From Bradyrhizobium iriomotense (GTDB taxonomy: Bacteria; Pseudomonadota; Alphaproteobacteria; Rhizobiales; Xanthobacteraceae), in contig NZ_JAFCJZ010000027.1 in the NCBI RefSeq assembly GCF_018130765.1, positions 53,432 to 117,431 on the forward strand: a stretch of DNA of 64,000 nt, given 5' to 3'. The position numbers and the translations under genes were made by a program. Positions 9,229 through 20,110 of the stretch are shown here, piece by piece (position 1 is the first letter of the stretch; each line of letters opens with the position of its first letter). The notes beneath the pieces were generated by a model. It had not been told where the DNA came from, did no database searches, and worked only from the letters and a program-made list of their open reading frames with translations.

Positions 9229-10677
9229 ATGGACGTCAGTCTTCTCATCAACGGCCAGGATCAGGCCGCGTCGACCGGCAAGATGTTCGAGCGGCGCAAT
9301 CCGCTGTCGCAGGAGATCGCAAGCCGCGCCGCCGCCGCGACGACTTCGGATGCCGATGCCGCGGTGGCGGCGGCCTCCGCCGCGCTTCCCGCATGGTCTG
9401 CGCTTGGCCCCAACGCAAGACGCGCGCTGCTGCTGAAGGCGGCCGATGCGCTCGATGCCAGGCGCGATGCCTTCATCAAGATCATGATGGCGGAGATCGG
9501 CACGACCGAGGTCTGGTCGGCCTTCAATGTCAAGCTCGCTTCCGGCATGCTGCGCGAGGCGGCGTCGCTGACGACGCAGATCGCAGGCGAGGTGATCCCG
9601 TCCGACAAGCCGGGATGCCTTGCGATGTCCGTGCGCCAGCCGGCGGGCGTGTGTCTCGGCATCGCGCCGTGGAATGCGCCGATCATTCTCGGCGTGCGCG
9701 CGGTGGCGACGCCGCTCGCCTGCGGCAACACGGTGGTGCTCAAGGCCTCCGAGATCTGCCCGGGAACGCACCGGCTGGTTGGTGAGGTTTTCAAGGACGC
9801 AGGCTTCCCGCCCGGCGTGGTGAACGTCGTGACCAATGCACTGGCGGATGCGCCCGCCGTGGTCGAGCGTCTCATCGCCAATCCTGCGGTGCGGCGGATC
9901 AACTTCACCGGCTCGACCCGCGTCGGCCGCGTCATTGCCGAGCTCGCGGGACGCCACCTCAAGCCGGTGTTGCTGGAGCTTGGCGGCAAGGCGCCGCTGG
10001 TCGTGCTCGACGATGCCGATCTCGATGCTGCCGTCGCGGCCGTGGCGTTCGGCGCCTTCATCAACCAGGGCCAGGTCTGCATGTCGACCGAGCGGGTGAT
10101 CGTCGACGAGGCGGTGGCCGCGTCCTTTGTCGAGAAGCTCGCGAAGAAGGCGAGCGCGCTTCCGGCCGGCGACCCGCGCTCCGGCCCGGTGGTCGTCGGC
10201 TCGATGATCGACGAAGCGCCGGCCAAGCACGTCGTCGCGCTGATCGACGACGCCATCGCCAAGGGCGCCGTCAAGCTCGCGGGCGGAGAACGCGCCGGCA
10301 CGGTCGTTCCGGCGACCGTGCTCGACCGCGTCGTGCCGGGCATGCGGATCTATACCGAAGAGAGTTTTGGTCCGGTCGTCTCCGTGATCCGTGCCCGCGG
10401 CGTCGACGAGGCCGTGCGGCTCGCCAATGACACCGAGTACGGCCTCTCGGCCGCGGTGTTCGGCCGCGACGTCGCGCGTGCGTTGACGGTGGCGCAGCGC
10501 ATCGAGAGCGGTATCTGCCACGTCAACGGCCCGACCGTGCATGACGAGGCGCAGATGCCGTTCGGCGGCGTGAAGGGATCGGGCTATGGCCGCTTCGGCG
10601 GCCAGGCCGGGATCGCCGAATTCACCGATCTGCGCTGGATCACGATCGAGACGCAGCCGCAGCACTATCCGTTCTGA
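9229..10677 (+). CDS. NAD(P)-dependent aldehyde dehydrogenase (aromatic-aldehyde type)
   Basis: A 482-residue aldehyde dehydrogenase with all catalytic parts: the PWNAP Rossmann stretch near residue 147, FTGST at 226-230, general-base Glu250 in LELGGKAPLVVLDDAD, nucleophile Cys284 in NQGQVCMSTERV, and ESFGPVVSV. The absence of a charged clamp and the QVCMS context resemble salicylaldehyde, vanillin and benzaldehyde dehydrogenases. It would oxidise an aromatic aldehyde to the acid. The ATG at 9229 has GGGAGG upstream. The next gene is a benzoylformate decarboxylase-like gene, whose product would be just such an aldehyde, so the pair suggests an arylglyoxylate to benzoate route. Confidence 0.88.
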   Translation: MDVSLLINGQDQAASTGKMFERRNPLSQEIASRAAAATTSDADAAVAAASAALPAWSALGPNARRALLLKAADALDARRDAFIKIMMAEIGTTEVWSAFNVKLASGMLREAASLTTQIAGEVIPSDKPGCLAMSVRQPAGVCLGIAPWNAPIILGVRAVATPLACGNTVVLKASEICPGTHRLVGEVFKDAGFPPGVVNVVTNALADAPAVVERLIANPAVRRINFTGSTRVGRVIAELAGRHLKPVLLELGGKAPLVVLDDADLDAAVAAVAFGAFINQGQVCMSTERVIVDEAVAASFVEKLAKKASALPAGDPRSGPVVVGSMIDEAPAKHVVALIDDAIAKGAVKLAGGERAGTVVPATVLDRVVPGMRIYTEESFGPVVSVIRARGVDEAVRLANDTEYGLSAAVFGRDVARALTVAQRIESGICHVNGPTVHDEAQMPFGGVKGSGYGRFGGQAGIAEFTDLRWITIETQPQHYPF

Positions 10678-10713
10678 TTGCGCGAGCAGCGAAGCACCCA
10701 AGGAAAACGACCA

Positions 10714-12322
<1,609 letters not shown>

Positions 12323-12329
12323 ATTGCGA

Positions 12330-12357
12330 AGCGCCGCGACAAACCGACCGCGGCGCT
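12330..12357. terminator. Hairpin between convergent genes
   Basis: Perfect 9-base arms AGCGCCGCG (12330-12338) and CGCGGCGCT (12349-12357) with a 10-base loop lie 7 bases after the decarboxylase stop and 22 bases before the stop of the convergent binding-protein gene. There is no clear T-tract on either side, so it is either a weak bidirectional terminator or a 3'-end stabilising structure. Confidence 0.5.
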
Positions 12358-12379
12358 ACGCATTCTACATCCTTTGCGG

Positions 12380-14170
12380 CTACGAGCTTCGATACCAGCT
12401 CGCCAGATTCCACGTCGTGACGTCCCAGCCCGACATGTCGACCATCAGGTTGTTGACGCCGGCGTTGACGATGTGGCGCGAGAGTAGGGGCAGGAGTACG
12501 TTGGCCTCGCAGAAGATCTCGTCGACCTTGATCAGCAGCGCGGCGCGCTTGACCGGGTCGAGCTCGTTCTGCGCGGCCTTGTAGGCCTTGTCGGCCTCGG
12601 GATCGGAATAGCGCGAATTGTTGCGGCCCAGCCATTTGTTGTCCTTGCTGGCGATCTCCCAGGAGACGCACTGGTTCAGGAAGCGCTCCGGATCGGGCTG
12701 CGGCTGCGTCGTGTTGTACATCTCCATGTCGGCATAGAATTTCGAGTAGGTGTCGGGGTTGCCGACATCAGAGGAGAAGAACACCGATGCGGCGACCGCC
12801 TTGATCTCGATCTCGATGCCGGCCTTCTGGCAGGCTTGCTTGATGATGGCCTGGGTCTTCTGGCGCGGGGCGTTGGTCGAAGTCTGAAACACGTATTTGA
12901 GCTTCTTGCCGTTCTTCTCGCGGATGCCGTCCGCGCCCCTGGTCCAACCGGCCTCGTCGAGGATCTTGTTGGCCTTGTCGGCGTCGAATTCGTATTTCAG
13001 CTTGGGCGACTTGAACTGCTTGGGCGCGTTGACGAAGCTCGCGGTTGCGACGCCGCCGCGTCCGTAGATGAACTTCTGGATCGAGTCGCGGTCGATCAGG
13101 AGATTGATCGCCCGGCGGACGGCGGGATCGGACAGCGTTGGGTGCTTGGTCTTGACGCTCGAACGTTCGCCGTCGACCTCGGTCCACGGGTCCGTCGTGT
13201 TGAGGATAATGAACTCGACGTTGCCGGAGGGCGTGACGTCGAGCTTTCCTTTGCCGCCCGCCTCCATGCGCTTGAGGACCTCCTCCTCCACCTGCATGTT
13301 CCAGGCATAGTCGTATTCGCCGGTCTGCAGCACGGCGCGCGCCGCAGAGACCGCGTCGCCGCCACCCTTGACCTCGAGCGTGTCGAAATGCGGCTGGTTC
13401 TTGACGTGGTAATCGGGGTTGCGCTCGGCGCGGATCAAGTCGCCCGGCTTGAACTCGACGAATTTGTATGGGCCGGTGCCGACCGGCTTCAGATTGCCGG
13501 GAGCCTCGCGTGACTTTGCGCCGGCATAATCGCCGAAATGATGCTTCGGCAGGATCTGGCCGACCGAGCCGACGAACGGGTCGGCCCAGAATGGCGTCGG
13601 CGCCTTGAAGATCACCTTGACGGCGTGGTCGTCGATCTTCTCGACCTTGATGTCCTTGTAGGAGCCCGTGGTGTAGGCCGCGGTTGCGAGATCCGCCGCG
13701 TATTGCCAGGTGAACACGACGTCGTCGGCGGTGAAGGGCTTGCCGTCATGCCATTTGACGCCCTGCTTCAGTTTCCAGATCACGCTCATGCCATCGGCTG
13801 CAAGGCCGCCGTTCGCCTTGGTCGGGACCTCGGCGGCAAGGCAGGGGATGAGATTGCCGTCCTTGTCCCAGCCGGCGAGCGGCTCGAAGAAGACGCGCGA
13901 GGCGATCTGGTCCTTGGTGCCGTTCGCGAAATGCGGATTGAGCAAAGTGGGCGCCTGCCAGAGCAGGATCTTGAGCGGGCCGCCGCCGCCGGCCTGGGTC
14001 GGCTTGTACGCGAGCGTCGCATCCGCCATCGCCACGTCGTTCCAGAGCAGGATCTGGCTTGCGACCGGCGCTGCGATCCCGACCGCAGCCATGGTCCGGA
14101 TGAACGAGCGTCGCGACAGCGTGCCGTGCTTCACCTCCGCGATCAGACCCCGGATGTCGTTTTCGTTCAT
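12380..14170 (-). CDS. Peptide/nickel-type ABC transporter substrate-binding protein (SBP family 5), Tat-exported
   Basis: A 596-residue periplasmic binding protein of the DppA/OppA family. The N terminus carries a twin-arginine signal, LSRRSFIRTMAAVGIAAP, followed by a mature chain with family-5 landmarks such as KPFTADDVVFTWQYA, a long central SBP domain, AVRRAINLLIDRD and a late YSDPEADKAY segment. The ATG at 14170 is chosen because a GGAGG site lies just upstream; the frame stays open beyond it. No permease or ATPase genes of its own are adjacent, so it is either an orphan or works with a distant transporter. It is divergent from a nickel permease whose upstream region carries a NikR box; family 5 includes nickel-binding NikA, so nickel chelate uptake is possible but unproven. 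Confidence 0.85.
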   Translation of the reverse strand: MNENDIRGLIAEVKHGTLSRRSFIRTMAAVGIAAPVASQILLWNDVAMADATLAYKPTQAGGGGPLKILLWQAPTLLNPHFANGTKDQIASRVFFEPLAGWDKDGNLIPCLAAEVPTKANGGLAADGMSVIWKLKQGVKWHDGKPFTADDVVFTWQYAADLATAAYTTGSYKDIKVEKIDDHAVKVIFKAPTPFWADPFVGSVGQILPKHHFGDYAGAKSREAPGNLKPVGTGPYKFVEFKPGDLIRAERNPDYHVKNQPHFDTLEVKGGGDAVSAARAVLQTGEYDYAWNMQVEEEVLKRMEAGGKGKLDVTPSGNVEFIILNTTDPWTEVDGERSSVKTKHPTLSDPAVRRAINLLIDRDSIQKFIYGRGGVATASFVNAPKQFKSPKLKYEFDADKANKILDEAGWTRGADGIREKNGKKLKYVFQTSTNAPRQKTQAIIKQACQKAGIEIEIKAVAASVFFSSDVGNPDTYSKFYADMEMYNTTQPQPDPERFLNQCVSWEIASKDNKWLGRNNSRYSDPEADKAYKAAQNELDPVKRAALLIKVDEIFCEANVLLPLLSRHIVNAGVNNLMVDMSGWDVTTWNLASWYRSS

Positions 14171-14352
14171 CAGATGCCTCCACCTCAACAAAAAAGTCGT
14201 CACCGGCATGCAAGTTACGTGCACTCTAGCTTGGGACGCCTGATGTCGTGGAGTCAAAGGGATACCCTGCGGCGAAATGACGAACGCGCCCAGATGCGCG
14301 TTCCCGGGCGATCGGCCGCGCCGCAGCAACATGGCCCGGCTCTTGCTGGCCA

Positions 14353-14380
14353 GTATGATGGATATGTATAAACATCATAC
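14353..14380. promoter_or_regulatory. NikR operator
   Basis: The sequence contains GTATGA (14353-14358), 16 bases, then TCATAC (14375-14380). This is exactly the GTATGA-N16-TCATAC site known for NikR, the nickel-responsive ribbon-helix-helix repressor of the E. coli nik operon; here the arms extend to a perfect 8 bases, GTATGATG and CATCATAC. It ends 11 bases before the GTG start of a HoxN-type nickel permease, the expected target. It also lies 183 bases upstream of the divergent binding-protein gene. No nikR gene is in the window. Confidence 0.85.
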
Positions 14381-14391
14381 TTGGAGGTGGC

Positions 14392-15462
14392 GTGGTTCGG
14401 TCAGGTGGTGTCTTGAGGCAGGCGTTCGAGCCTGGCGTGCTGTTCGGCGGGCTGATCGCCGCCAACATCGCCGTATGGGCTTTCGCCTTCGCAGCGTTCG
14501 GCGACCGGCCGACGGTGATGGCGACTGCTCTGCTGGCCTGGGTGTTCGGCCTGCGCCATGCCGTCGATGCCGACCATATCGCCGCGATCGACAATGCCGT
14601 GCGCAAGCTGATGCAGGCGGGCGATACGCCGCGCAGCGCCGGTCTCTATTTTGCGCTCGGCCATTCCACGGTCGTCCTGGTCGCAACCATGCTGCTCGCG
14701 CTCGGCGTCGTGAGCTTCGGCGGCGATGGCCTGCTGAAGGAGATCGGCGGCCTGATCGGCACCTCGGTATCGGCGCTGTTCCTGCTGGTGATCGCGGCGA
14801 TCAATCTCGCCATCTTCGCCGGGCTGTGGCGGATCCTGCGCGAGGTGCGCGAGCAGGGCGTCCATGACGCCGCGCAGCTCGAGGCGCTGCTTGCCGCCCG
14901 CGGGTTCATGGCGCGATGTCTCGCTCCGATGTTCCGCCTTGTGACCAGGCCCTGGCACATGTATCCGCTCGGGCTGCTGTTCGGGCTCGGCTTCGACACC
15001 GCGACGGAGATCGGCCTGCTCGGCATCTCTGCCACCGAAGCCGCGCGCGGCGTCTCGCTCGCGCAGGTGCTGGTCTTCCCCGCGCTGTTCGCCGCCGGCA
15101 TGGCGCTGGTCGACACGGCCGATTCCGCGCTGATGGTGAGTGCCTATCGCTGGGCTTTCGTCGATCCCTATCGCAAGCTCTGGTACAATCTCACGATCAC
15201 CGGCGCCTCCGTCGCGGTTGCGCTGTTCATCGGCGGCATCGAGGCGCTCGGTCTGATCGCGGACCGGCTCGGTCTGTCGGGCGGGCCGTGGTGGCTGGTT
15301 GAGACCCTCAACGATTCGCTCGCCAATGTCGGCTTCGCCGTGATCATGTTGTTCGTGATCGCATGGCTGCTCTCGGTCGTGCTCTATCGCCGCATGGCTC
15401 CGAACGACCGGCGGCGGATGGTCGATCCTGACCAGCTGAGCAGGGATGCCGCGCCGGGGTGA
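14392..15462 (+). CDS. hoxN: Nickel/cobalt permease, HoxN/HupN/NixA (NiCoT) family
   Basis: A 356-residue inner-membrane protein with about eight helices. The NiCoT signature H-X4-D-H is present as HAVDADH (residues 56-62) inside LRHAVDADHIAAIDN, and the second and third family motifs appear as FALGHSTVV and LGFDTATEIGLL. It imports Ni2+ or Co2+ with high affinity. The GTG at 14392 has GGAGG four bases upstream and a NikR operator just before that, so it should be repressed when nickel is plentiful. Nickel in these bacteria serves uptake hydrogenase and urease; no such enzyme gene is nearby. hupN is an alternative name. Confidence 0.92.
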   Translation: MVRSGGVLRQAFEPGVLFGGLIAANIAVWAFAFAAFGDRPTVMATALLAWVFGLRHAVDADHIAAIDNAVRKLMQAGDTPRSAGLYFALGHSTVVLVATMLLALGVVSFGGDGLLKEIGGLIGTSVSALFLLVIAAINLAIFAGLWRILREVREQGVHDAAQLEALLAARGFMARCLAPMFRLVTRPWHMYPLGLLFGLGFDTATEIGLLGISATEAARGVSLAQVLVFPALFAAGMALVDTADSALMVSAYRWAFVDPYRKLWYNLTITGASVAVALFIGGIEALGLIADRLGLSGGPWWLVETLNDSLANVGFAVIMLFVIAWLLSVVLYRRMAPNDRRRMVDPDQLSRDAAPG

Positions 15463-15634
15463 TCGCACCCTGGTGTGTCGCAACGGCAACAATCGGCGAC
15501 TTTCCGCGATCCGTGATCAGATCAAAATTCCGCGCGCCCTTGCGAACGACCAACTCGCGCCAACATAGCGTCCGGTAAGGATCACACGCCAGGGGGCGGG
15601 TGAAACAGGCGGCTGTCGACAGCGAGTGAGCATC

Positions 15635-15997
15635 ATGCGCGCGTTCTTCCGAATCGCGTTCGTTCTATCTGCCCTGTGGTTTTCTGCTCATCCAAACGCA
15701 TCCCAGGCCCACGCCATCATCGTCTCGTCCTCGCCGGCAACCGGCGCGACAATATCCGGTGATACCGTGGCGATCCGCCTGCACTTCAACAGCCGGATCG
15801 ATCGCGCACGCTCCAAACTGACGCTGCTGGCTCCGGACGGTGCGGCGCGCGCCCTGACGCCGGCTTCCGATGCGCCCGCCGACGAGCTCAACGCCGATGC
15901 GACGCTGCTGCCGGCAGGGGCATGGCACTTGCGCTGGCAGGTGCTGAGCGTCGACGGGCACATCACCCGCGGCGACATTCCGTTCACCGTCCACTGA
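15635..15997 (+). CDS. copC: CopC-like periplasmic copper-binding protein
   Basis: A 120-residue exported protein. After a Sec signal (FVLSALWFSAHPNASQA) the mature protein begins HAIIVSSSPATG, the usual start of CopC domains in which the first His and a later His/Asp pair bind Cu2+, and ends with VDGHITRGDIPFTVH, matching the DGH-x3-G-x3-F ending of the fold. It would bind copper in the periplasm and hand it to CopD. ATG 15635 is chosen over a GTG nine bases earlier. The following copD starts one base after its stop, so the two are one transcriptional unit. Confidence 0.85.
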   Translation: MRAFFRIAFVLSALWFSAHPNASQAHAIIVSSSPATGATISGDTVAIRLHFNSRIDRARSKLTLLAPDGAARALTPASDAPADELNADATLLPAGAWHLRWQVLSVDGHITRGDIPFTVH

Positions 15998-15998
15998 C

Positions 15999-17654
15999 GT
16001 GTACCTGCTCCTCGACATCTTCGGCTATCTGTCGGTGGTCCTGCGGGGCCTGATCCTGATCGCCCAGTCGTTCACCCTCGGCGGTCTCGCGTTTCAGCTG
16101 TTGCTGTGGGGACCGTTGCAGCCGGAGCTCTCCGTCTATGGCCTCACGATCGAGGAGCGATGCCGCGCGTTCCTGCGGTTCAGCGCCTTCGCATGGGCGC
16201 TCCTCACCGTCGCCTCGCTGGCGCTCAATGCGGCCGCGCTGGTCGGGACGCTCCAGGTGCCCTGGAGCGAGGCGGTCAGCGCCGATTTCGGCCGTGCCGA
16301 CCTCGTCATCGCGGCTTGCGCAGTCGGCATCACCGTCCTGGCGAACGGTCCCGCGCACCGGCTGCGGTCCGCTGCACTTCTCGCCCTTTCGGTGCTGGCG
16401 CTGGCGATGCAGACCCGGCTCACGCATGCGGCCAGCCGGCCGGATGTGCGCTGGCCGCTGCTGCTGTCCGACGCAGGCCACATGGCGGGGGCGGCGGTCT
16501 GGATCGGCGGTCTTCCCTATTTCCTGATCGCGCTGAACGGCTGCAAGGACGCCGGCGACTGGCGCCTGATCGCGCGCCGCTATTCGCTGATGTCGATGGC
16601 CGCGGTTGCCGCGATCGTCTGCGGCGGCCTCGTTATGGCCGCGAACTATATCGGCTCGGTCGCGGCGATCTACGGCACCGCCTATGGTGTCATGACCCTG
16701 GCCAAGCTCGGCCTGCTCCTGATGCTGCTGACGCTTGGCGCGGGCAACTACTTCCTGGTCGAGCGGCTGCGCCGCGATCCATCGACGCCGATCCTTCGCC
16801 TGAAGCGTTTCGCCGAGGTCGAGATCGGCATCGGCCTCACCGTGCTGCTCGCCGCCGCGTCCCTGACCTCGTTGCCGCCGGGCGCGGATCTCCCGCACGA
16901 TCGCCTCGCCTGGCATGAGATTGTCGAGCGCGCCACGCCGCAATGGCCGCCGCGCCTGACCAGCCCGGATTACGACAAGCTCACCGTCGCGCAGCTCCAG
17001 GCGAAGATCACGCTTGCGGACGCCGGGCGCGCCAACGCACAAGCGGCCTATGTTCCCGGCGAGGGCACGATCCTGCCGCGCAATGCCGAGGACATCGCCT
17101 GGTCCGAGTACAACCACCATTGGGCTGGCATCTTCGTGGTGCTGATCGGGCTCCTGGCGCTGGTCGAGCATTTTCGCTGGGGCCGCTGGGCGCGGCATTG
17201 GCCGCTGCTCTTCCTTGCGATGGCGGCCTTCTTGTTCTTCCGCGCCGACGAGCAGGCCTGGCCGCTCGGCCCGGCCGGCTTCTTCGAGTCGCTGCGCGAT
17301 CCCGAAGTGGCGCAGCATCGCATTTTCGTGCTTCTCATCGCCGTGTTCGGGCTGTTCGAATGGCGTGTGCGCTTACGCGGCAGCAAGGCCGGGCCGGCGG
17401 CCCTGGTGTTTCCCCTGACCACGGCGCTCGGAGGCGCGCTGCTGCTCACGCATTCCCATGCGATCGCCAACATCAAGGACCAGCTGCTCATCGAGATGAG
17501 CCACACCCCGCTCGCGCTGTGCGGCGTCGCCGCCGGCTGGGCGCGCTGGCTCGAGCTGCGGCTCGACGGACGGGTCAGCCGGGCGGCGGCCTGGATCTGG
17601 CCGGTGGCCTTCATCCTGGTCGGGCTGATCCTGCTCGATTACCGCGAAGCCTGA
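15999..17654 (+). CDS. copD: CopD-like copper resistance/uptake membrane protein
   Basis: A 551-residue protein with many membrane segments. The N-terminal half contains the CopD-like domain (membrane helices, LLSDAGHMAGAAVWIGGLPY with potential metal-ligand His near residue 165, and ANYIGSVAAIYGTAYG). The C-terminal part adds further helices with a conserved YNHHWAGIFVVLIG segment. CopD works with CopC to carry copper across the inner membrane. The gene starts with GTG directly after the copC stop (one base between), which implies coupled translation. Its length is greater than that of classical CopD (about 310), because of the extra C-terminal membrane region, as in YcnJ-like or cytochrome-assembly-linked variants. 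Confidence 0.82.
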   Translation: MYLLLDIFGYLSVVLRGLILIAQSFTLGGLAFQLLLWGPLQPELSVYGLTIEERCRAFLRFSAFAWALLTVASLALNAAALVGTLQVPWSEAVSADFGRADLVIAACAVGITVLANGPAHRLRSAALLALSVLALAMQTRLTHAASRPDVRWPLLLSDAGHMAGAAVWIGGLPYFLIALNGCKDAGDWRLIARRYSLMSMAAVAAIVCGGLVMAANYIGSVAAIYGTAYGVMTLAKLGLLLMLLTLGAGNYFLVERLRRDPSTPILRLKRFAEVEIGIGLTVLLAAASLTSLPPGADLPHDRLAWHEIVERATPQWPPRLTSPDYDKLTVAQLQAKITLADAGRANAQAAYVPGEGTILPRNAEDIAWSEYNHHWAGIFVVLIGLLALVEHFRWGRWARHWPLLFLAMAAFLFFRADEQAWPLGPAGFFESLRDPEVAQHRIFVLLIAVFGLFEWRVRLRGSKAGPAALVFPLTTALGGALLLTHSHAIANIKDQLLIEMSHTPLALCGVAAGWARWLELRLDGRVSRAAAWIWPVAFILVGLILLDYREA

Positions 17655-17662
17655 ACGCGCTT

Positions 17663-18547
17663 TCAGTCGTACTGATCCGGCCCCATCGCCCACGACGTCT
17701 GATCGTGGCCGAACGCGTAATTGCGGTTGTTGACCGCTGGATTGCGATTGACCATCGGCCGCATGAACATCGGATGGGTCGCGCTGCGCACCTCGTGCTC
17801 GACCGTGAACAGAGGCTTGCCGCTGTCGAGATCGACGATGTCGCAGAACCGGTATTGATATTGGTTGTCCTCGCGCGAGATCAAATTGCGTGCGAGCAGC
17901 TTGCGGTACGGGCCGGAGAAGTCGGTGATGTACATTTGGACGTGGTGCCCGTCATAGTCGCCCAGCGGCCGGTCGGTCTCGCGAAACAAGAGATGCTGGT
18001 CGCGGCCCGTCTTCACCGCCGCAACGGTGCCGTCGCCATTGCGCAAACTAGCGGGCATGCCCATGACCTCCGGATAGAAGGCGCAGATCGGCAGCGCCGT
18101 TCCAATCGGCACCTCGAACTCGACATAGGGAATGCCGAGCGTGATGCGGCCGAAGCGCGCCGCGTCCGGCTCATAAACGCGCATGCGGTTGCCCCACGGG
18201 CAGACGGCCTCGACATGGTCATTGTGCTCGGAGAAGGTGAAGGCGGTGCCTTCGAGCTTCTTCGCGACCGATGCCAGTCGCGCTAGCAGCGCCTCGCGTC
18301 CCTCGATGACGAGGCCGGTATGGCCGCGCAACACCTGCGGCCTGCCGCTCGGCAGGTGGAACTGGCTCCGTCCGGCGTTGATCCACATGTTGGTGTCGGA
18401 CACCATCAGATAGGGATCGCGGGTGAGCCCAAGTCCCGTGACGTAGAATAATGTCGCCAGGCGCTGGTCCGGGACCTGGATGTTGACGTGCTCGAAATGA
18501 ATCGCGTTGCCGAGATCTTCTGCGGATCGATCGAATTGTTGCGGCAT
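17663..18547 (-). CDS. VOC-superfamily protein, extradiol-dioxygenase-like
   Basis: About 294 residues with two vicinal-oxygen-chelate modules. Module 1 opens HFEHVNIQVPDQRLATLFYVTGLGL and has HTGLVIEG as the second metal-ligand strand; module 2 opens with RITLGIPYVEFEVPIG and contains HHVQMYITDFSG and a late LFTVEHEVRSATH. These His/Glu positions fit a metal site, but whether it is a ring-cleavage dioxygenase, a glyoxalase-like enzyme or a binding protein cannot be decided. The start at 18547 is the most protein-like ATG; ribosome-site evidence is weak and in-frame starts up to 18595 are possible. It is convergent with copD (8 bases apart) and divergent from a CoA-transferase gene. Confidence 0.7.
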   Translation of the reverse strand: MPQQFDRSAEDLGNAIHFEHVNIQVPDQRLATLFYVTGLGLTRDPYLMVSDTNMWINAGRSQFHLPSGRPQVLRGHTGLVIEGREALLARLASVAKKLEGTAFTFSEHNDHVEAVCPWGNRMRVYEPDAARFGRITLGIPYVEFEVPIGTALPICAFYPEVMGMPASLRNGDGTVAAVKTGRDQHLLFRETDRPLGDYDGHHVQMYITDFSGPYRKLLARNLISREDNQYQYRFCDIVDLDSGKPLFTVEHEVRSATHPMFMRPMVNRNPAVNNRNYAFGHDQTSWAMGPDQYD

Positions 18548-18714
18548 GGCTGTGCGCTCTGGATGAGGGGATGGACAGGCCATACTAGAGCACAATTTCC
18601 GTCAGCCGAAACAGTTCGGCGATCACATCTTGAGGGCGGGCATCACGTCTTTCGCCACCTTGCCGCGGCAACCAGTCCCTGTAATCTGGGCAAAAGACAT
18701 CAAGGAAAGGACCT

Positions 18715-19902
18715 ATGGGGGGAGTTCTGGAAGGCGTGCGCGTCCTCGATTTCGGGCGCTACATCGCGGGGCCGTATTGCGCGACCCTGCTGGCCGAATT
18801 CGGCGCCGAGGTCATTCGCGTGGAGAAGCGCGACGGCAGCGAGGACCGCTTCGTCGCGCCGGTCGGTGAGGGCGGCGAAGGCGCGCTGTTCCTCCAGATC
18901 AATCGCAACAAGAAGTGCATCACGCTCGATCCGATGACGCCGGAAGGGCAGGAGGTGATGCGCCGCCTGATCGCGACCGCCGACGTCGTCGTCGCCAATC
19001 TGCCGCCGCAGACCCTGCACGCGATGAAGCTCGATTACGACTCGCTTCGAGCGATCAAGCCCGACATCATCCTGACCACGGCAACGGCGTTCGGCGGGCC
19101 GGGACCGTGGTCCGACCGCGTCGGCTTCGACGGTGTCGGCCAGGTCATGTCGGGCTCAGTGTACATGACCGGTGCCGGCGATCCGCCCTACCGCGCCGCG
19201 GTGAACTGGGTCGATTTCGGAACCGCGCTGCATTGCGCGTTCGGGACGCTCGCCGCGCTGATCGAGCGCGGCAAGTCCGGCCGCGGGCAGATCGTCGAGG
19301 GCGCGCTGCTGGCCACCGCGTTGTCCTTCACCAATGCCACGCTGATCGAGCAGGCCGTCATCAACGTCAATCGCGTTCCGACAGGAAATCTCGGCCAGAC
19401 GGCAGCGCCGGCCGACATCTACCGCACCAAGGACGGCTGGGTGCTGTGCCAGGTCACCGGACATCCGCTGTTCAAGCGCTGGGCGAAACTGATGGGCGAG
19501 GAGGAGCAGTGGCTGAACGATCCGCGCTTTGCCGACGACATCAGCCGCGGCAATAACGGCGCCATCATCAGTGAGCGGATGGCGCGCTGGTGCGCCGAGC
19601 GCACTACGCAGGAGGCTGTCGATACGTTGGGCAAGGCGATGATCCCGACCGGGCCCGTGCTGAGCCCGCAGCAGGCGCTCGATCATCCGCACATCCGCGC
19701 CGCCGGTTTCATGCAGGATGTCGACTATCCTGGCTTGCCGAAGCCTGCGCCGGTGGTGCGCGCCGCCGTGCGGCTGTCGGAAACGCCGGGAGAGATCGCG
19801 GCGCGCCCGCCTACGCTCGGCGAACATACCGATCGAATCCTCGCCGAGCTCGGCTATGACAACGCGGCGATCGCTGCTCTTCGGCAGAGTGGCATCGTCT
19901 AG
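18715..19902 (+). CDS. CaiB/BaiF-type (class III) CoA-transferase
   Basis: A 395-residue class III CoA-transferase. The N-terminal hallmark LDFGRYIAGPYCATLLAEFGAEVIRVE is present (segments LDFGRYIAGPYC and GAEVIRVEKRDGSEDR), as is the region around the acceptor aspartate (VNWVDFGTALHC) and the C-terminal DHPHIRAAGFMQDVDYPG typical of the family. It would move CoA between two carboxylic acids, forming a covalent Asp-CoA intermediate, in the cytoplasm. The ATG at 18715 has AAGGAAAGG upstream. Substrates are unknown; possible links are to aromatic or malonate metabolism nearby, but it is not in an operon with either. Confidence 0.88.
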   Translation: MGGVLEGVRVLDFGRYIAGPYCATLLAEFGAEVIRVEKRDGSEDRFVAPVGEGGEGALFLQINRNKKCITLDPMTPEGQEVMRRLIATADVVVANLPPQTLHAMKLDYDSLRAIKPDIILTTATAFGGPGPWSDRVGFDGVGQVMSGSVYMTGAGDPPYRAAVNWVDFGTALHCAFGTLAALIERGKSGRGQIVEGALLATALSFTNATLIEQAVINVNRVPTGNLGQTAAPADIYRTKDGWVLCQVTGHPLFKRWAKLMGEEEQWLNDPRFADDISRGNNGAIISERMARWCAERTTQEAVDTLGKAMIPTGPVLSPQQALDHPHIRAAGFMQDVDYPGLPKPAPVVRAAVRLSETPGEIAARPPTLGEHTDRILAELGYDNAAIAALRQSGIV

Positions 19903-19913
19903 CGGAGGCTGGA

Positions 19914-19950
19914 CTGGACCGCCGGCTGAAACGTTCAGTCGGCGGTCCAG
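19914..19950 (+). terminator. Hairpin after the CoA-transferase gene
   Basis: Seventeen-base arms (19914-19930 and 19934-19950) pair with a single G-T wobble around the 3-base loop ACG, starting 12 bases after the CoA-transferase stop. It is a very strong hairpin but no T-run follows, so termination may depend on Rho or the structure may protect the 3' end. Confidence 0.55.
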
Positions 19951-20110
19951 TGCGATCTAGAGGAACTTGGGGAAGTTCTAAGGCCGCAAGGCAACGCTAA
20001 CCTGTCCCGCGCAAACGCATCAAGTTTCGTAGTGTTGCTCCGGCGACAGATTCGTTGCCGCGGCCAGGAAATGGCCATACTTGCAGCACGCGGCCTGCCG
20101 CTGCTCGATC

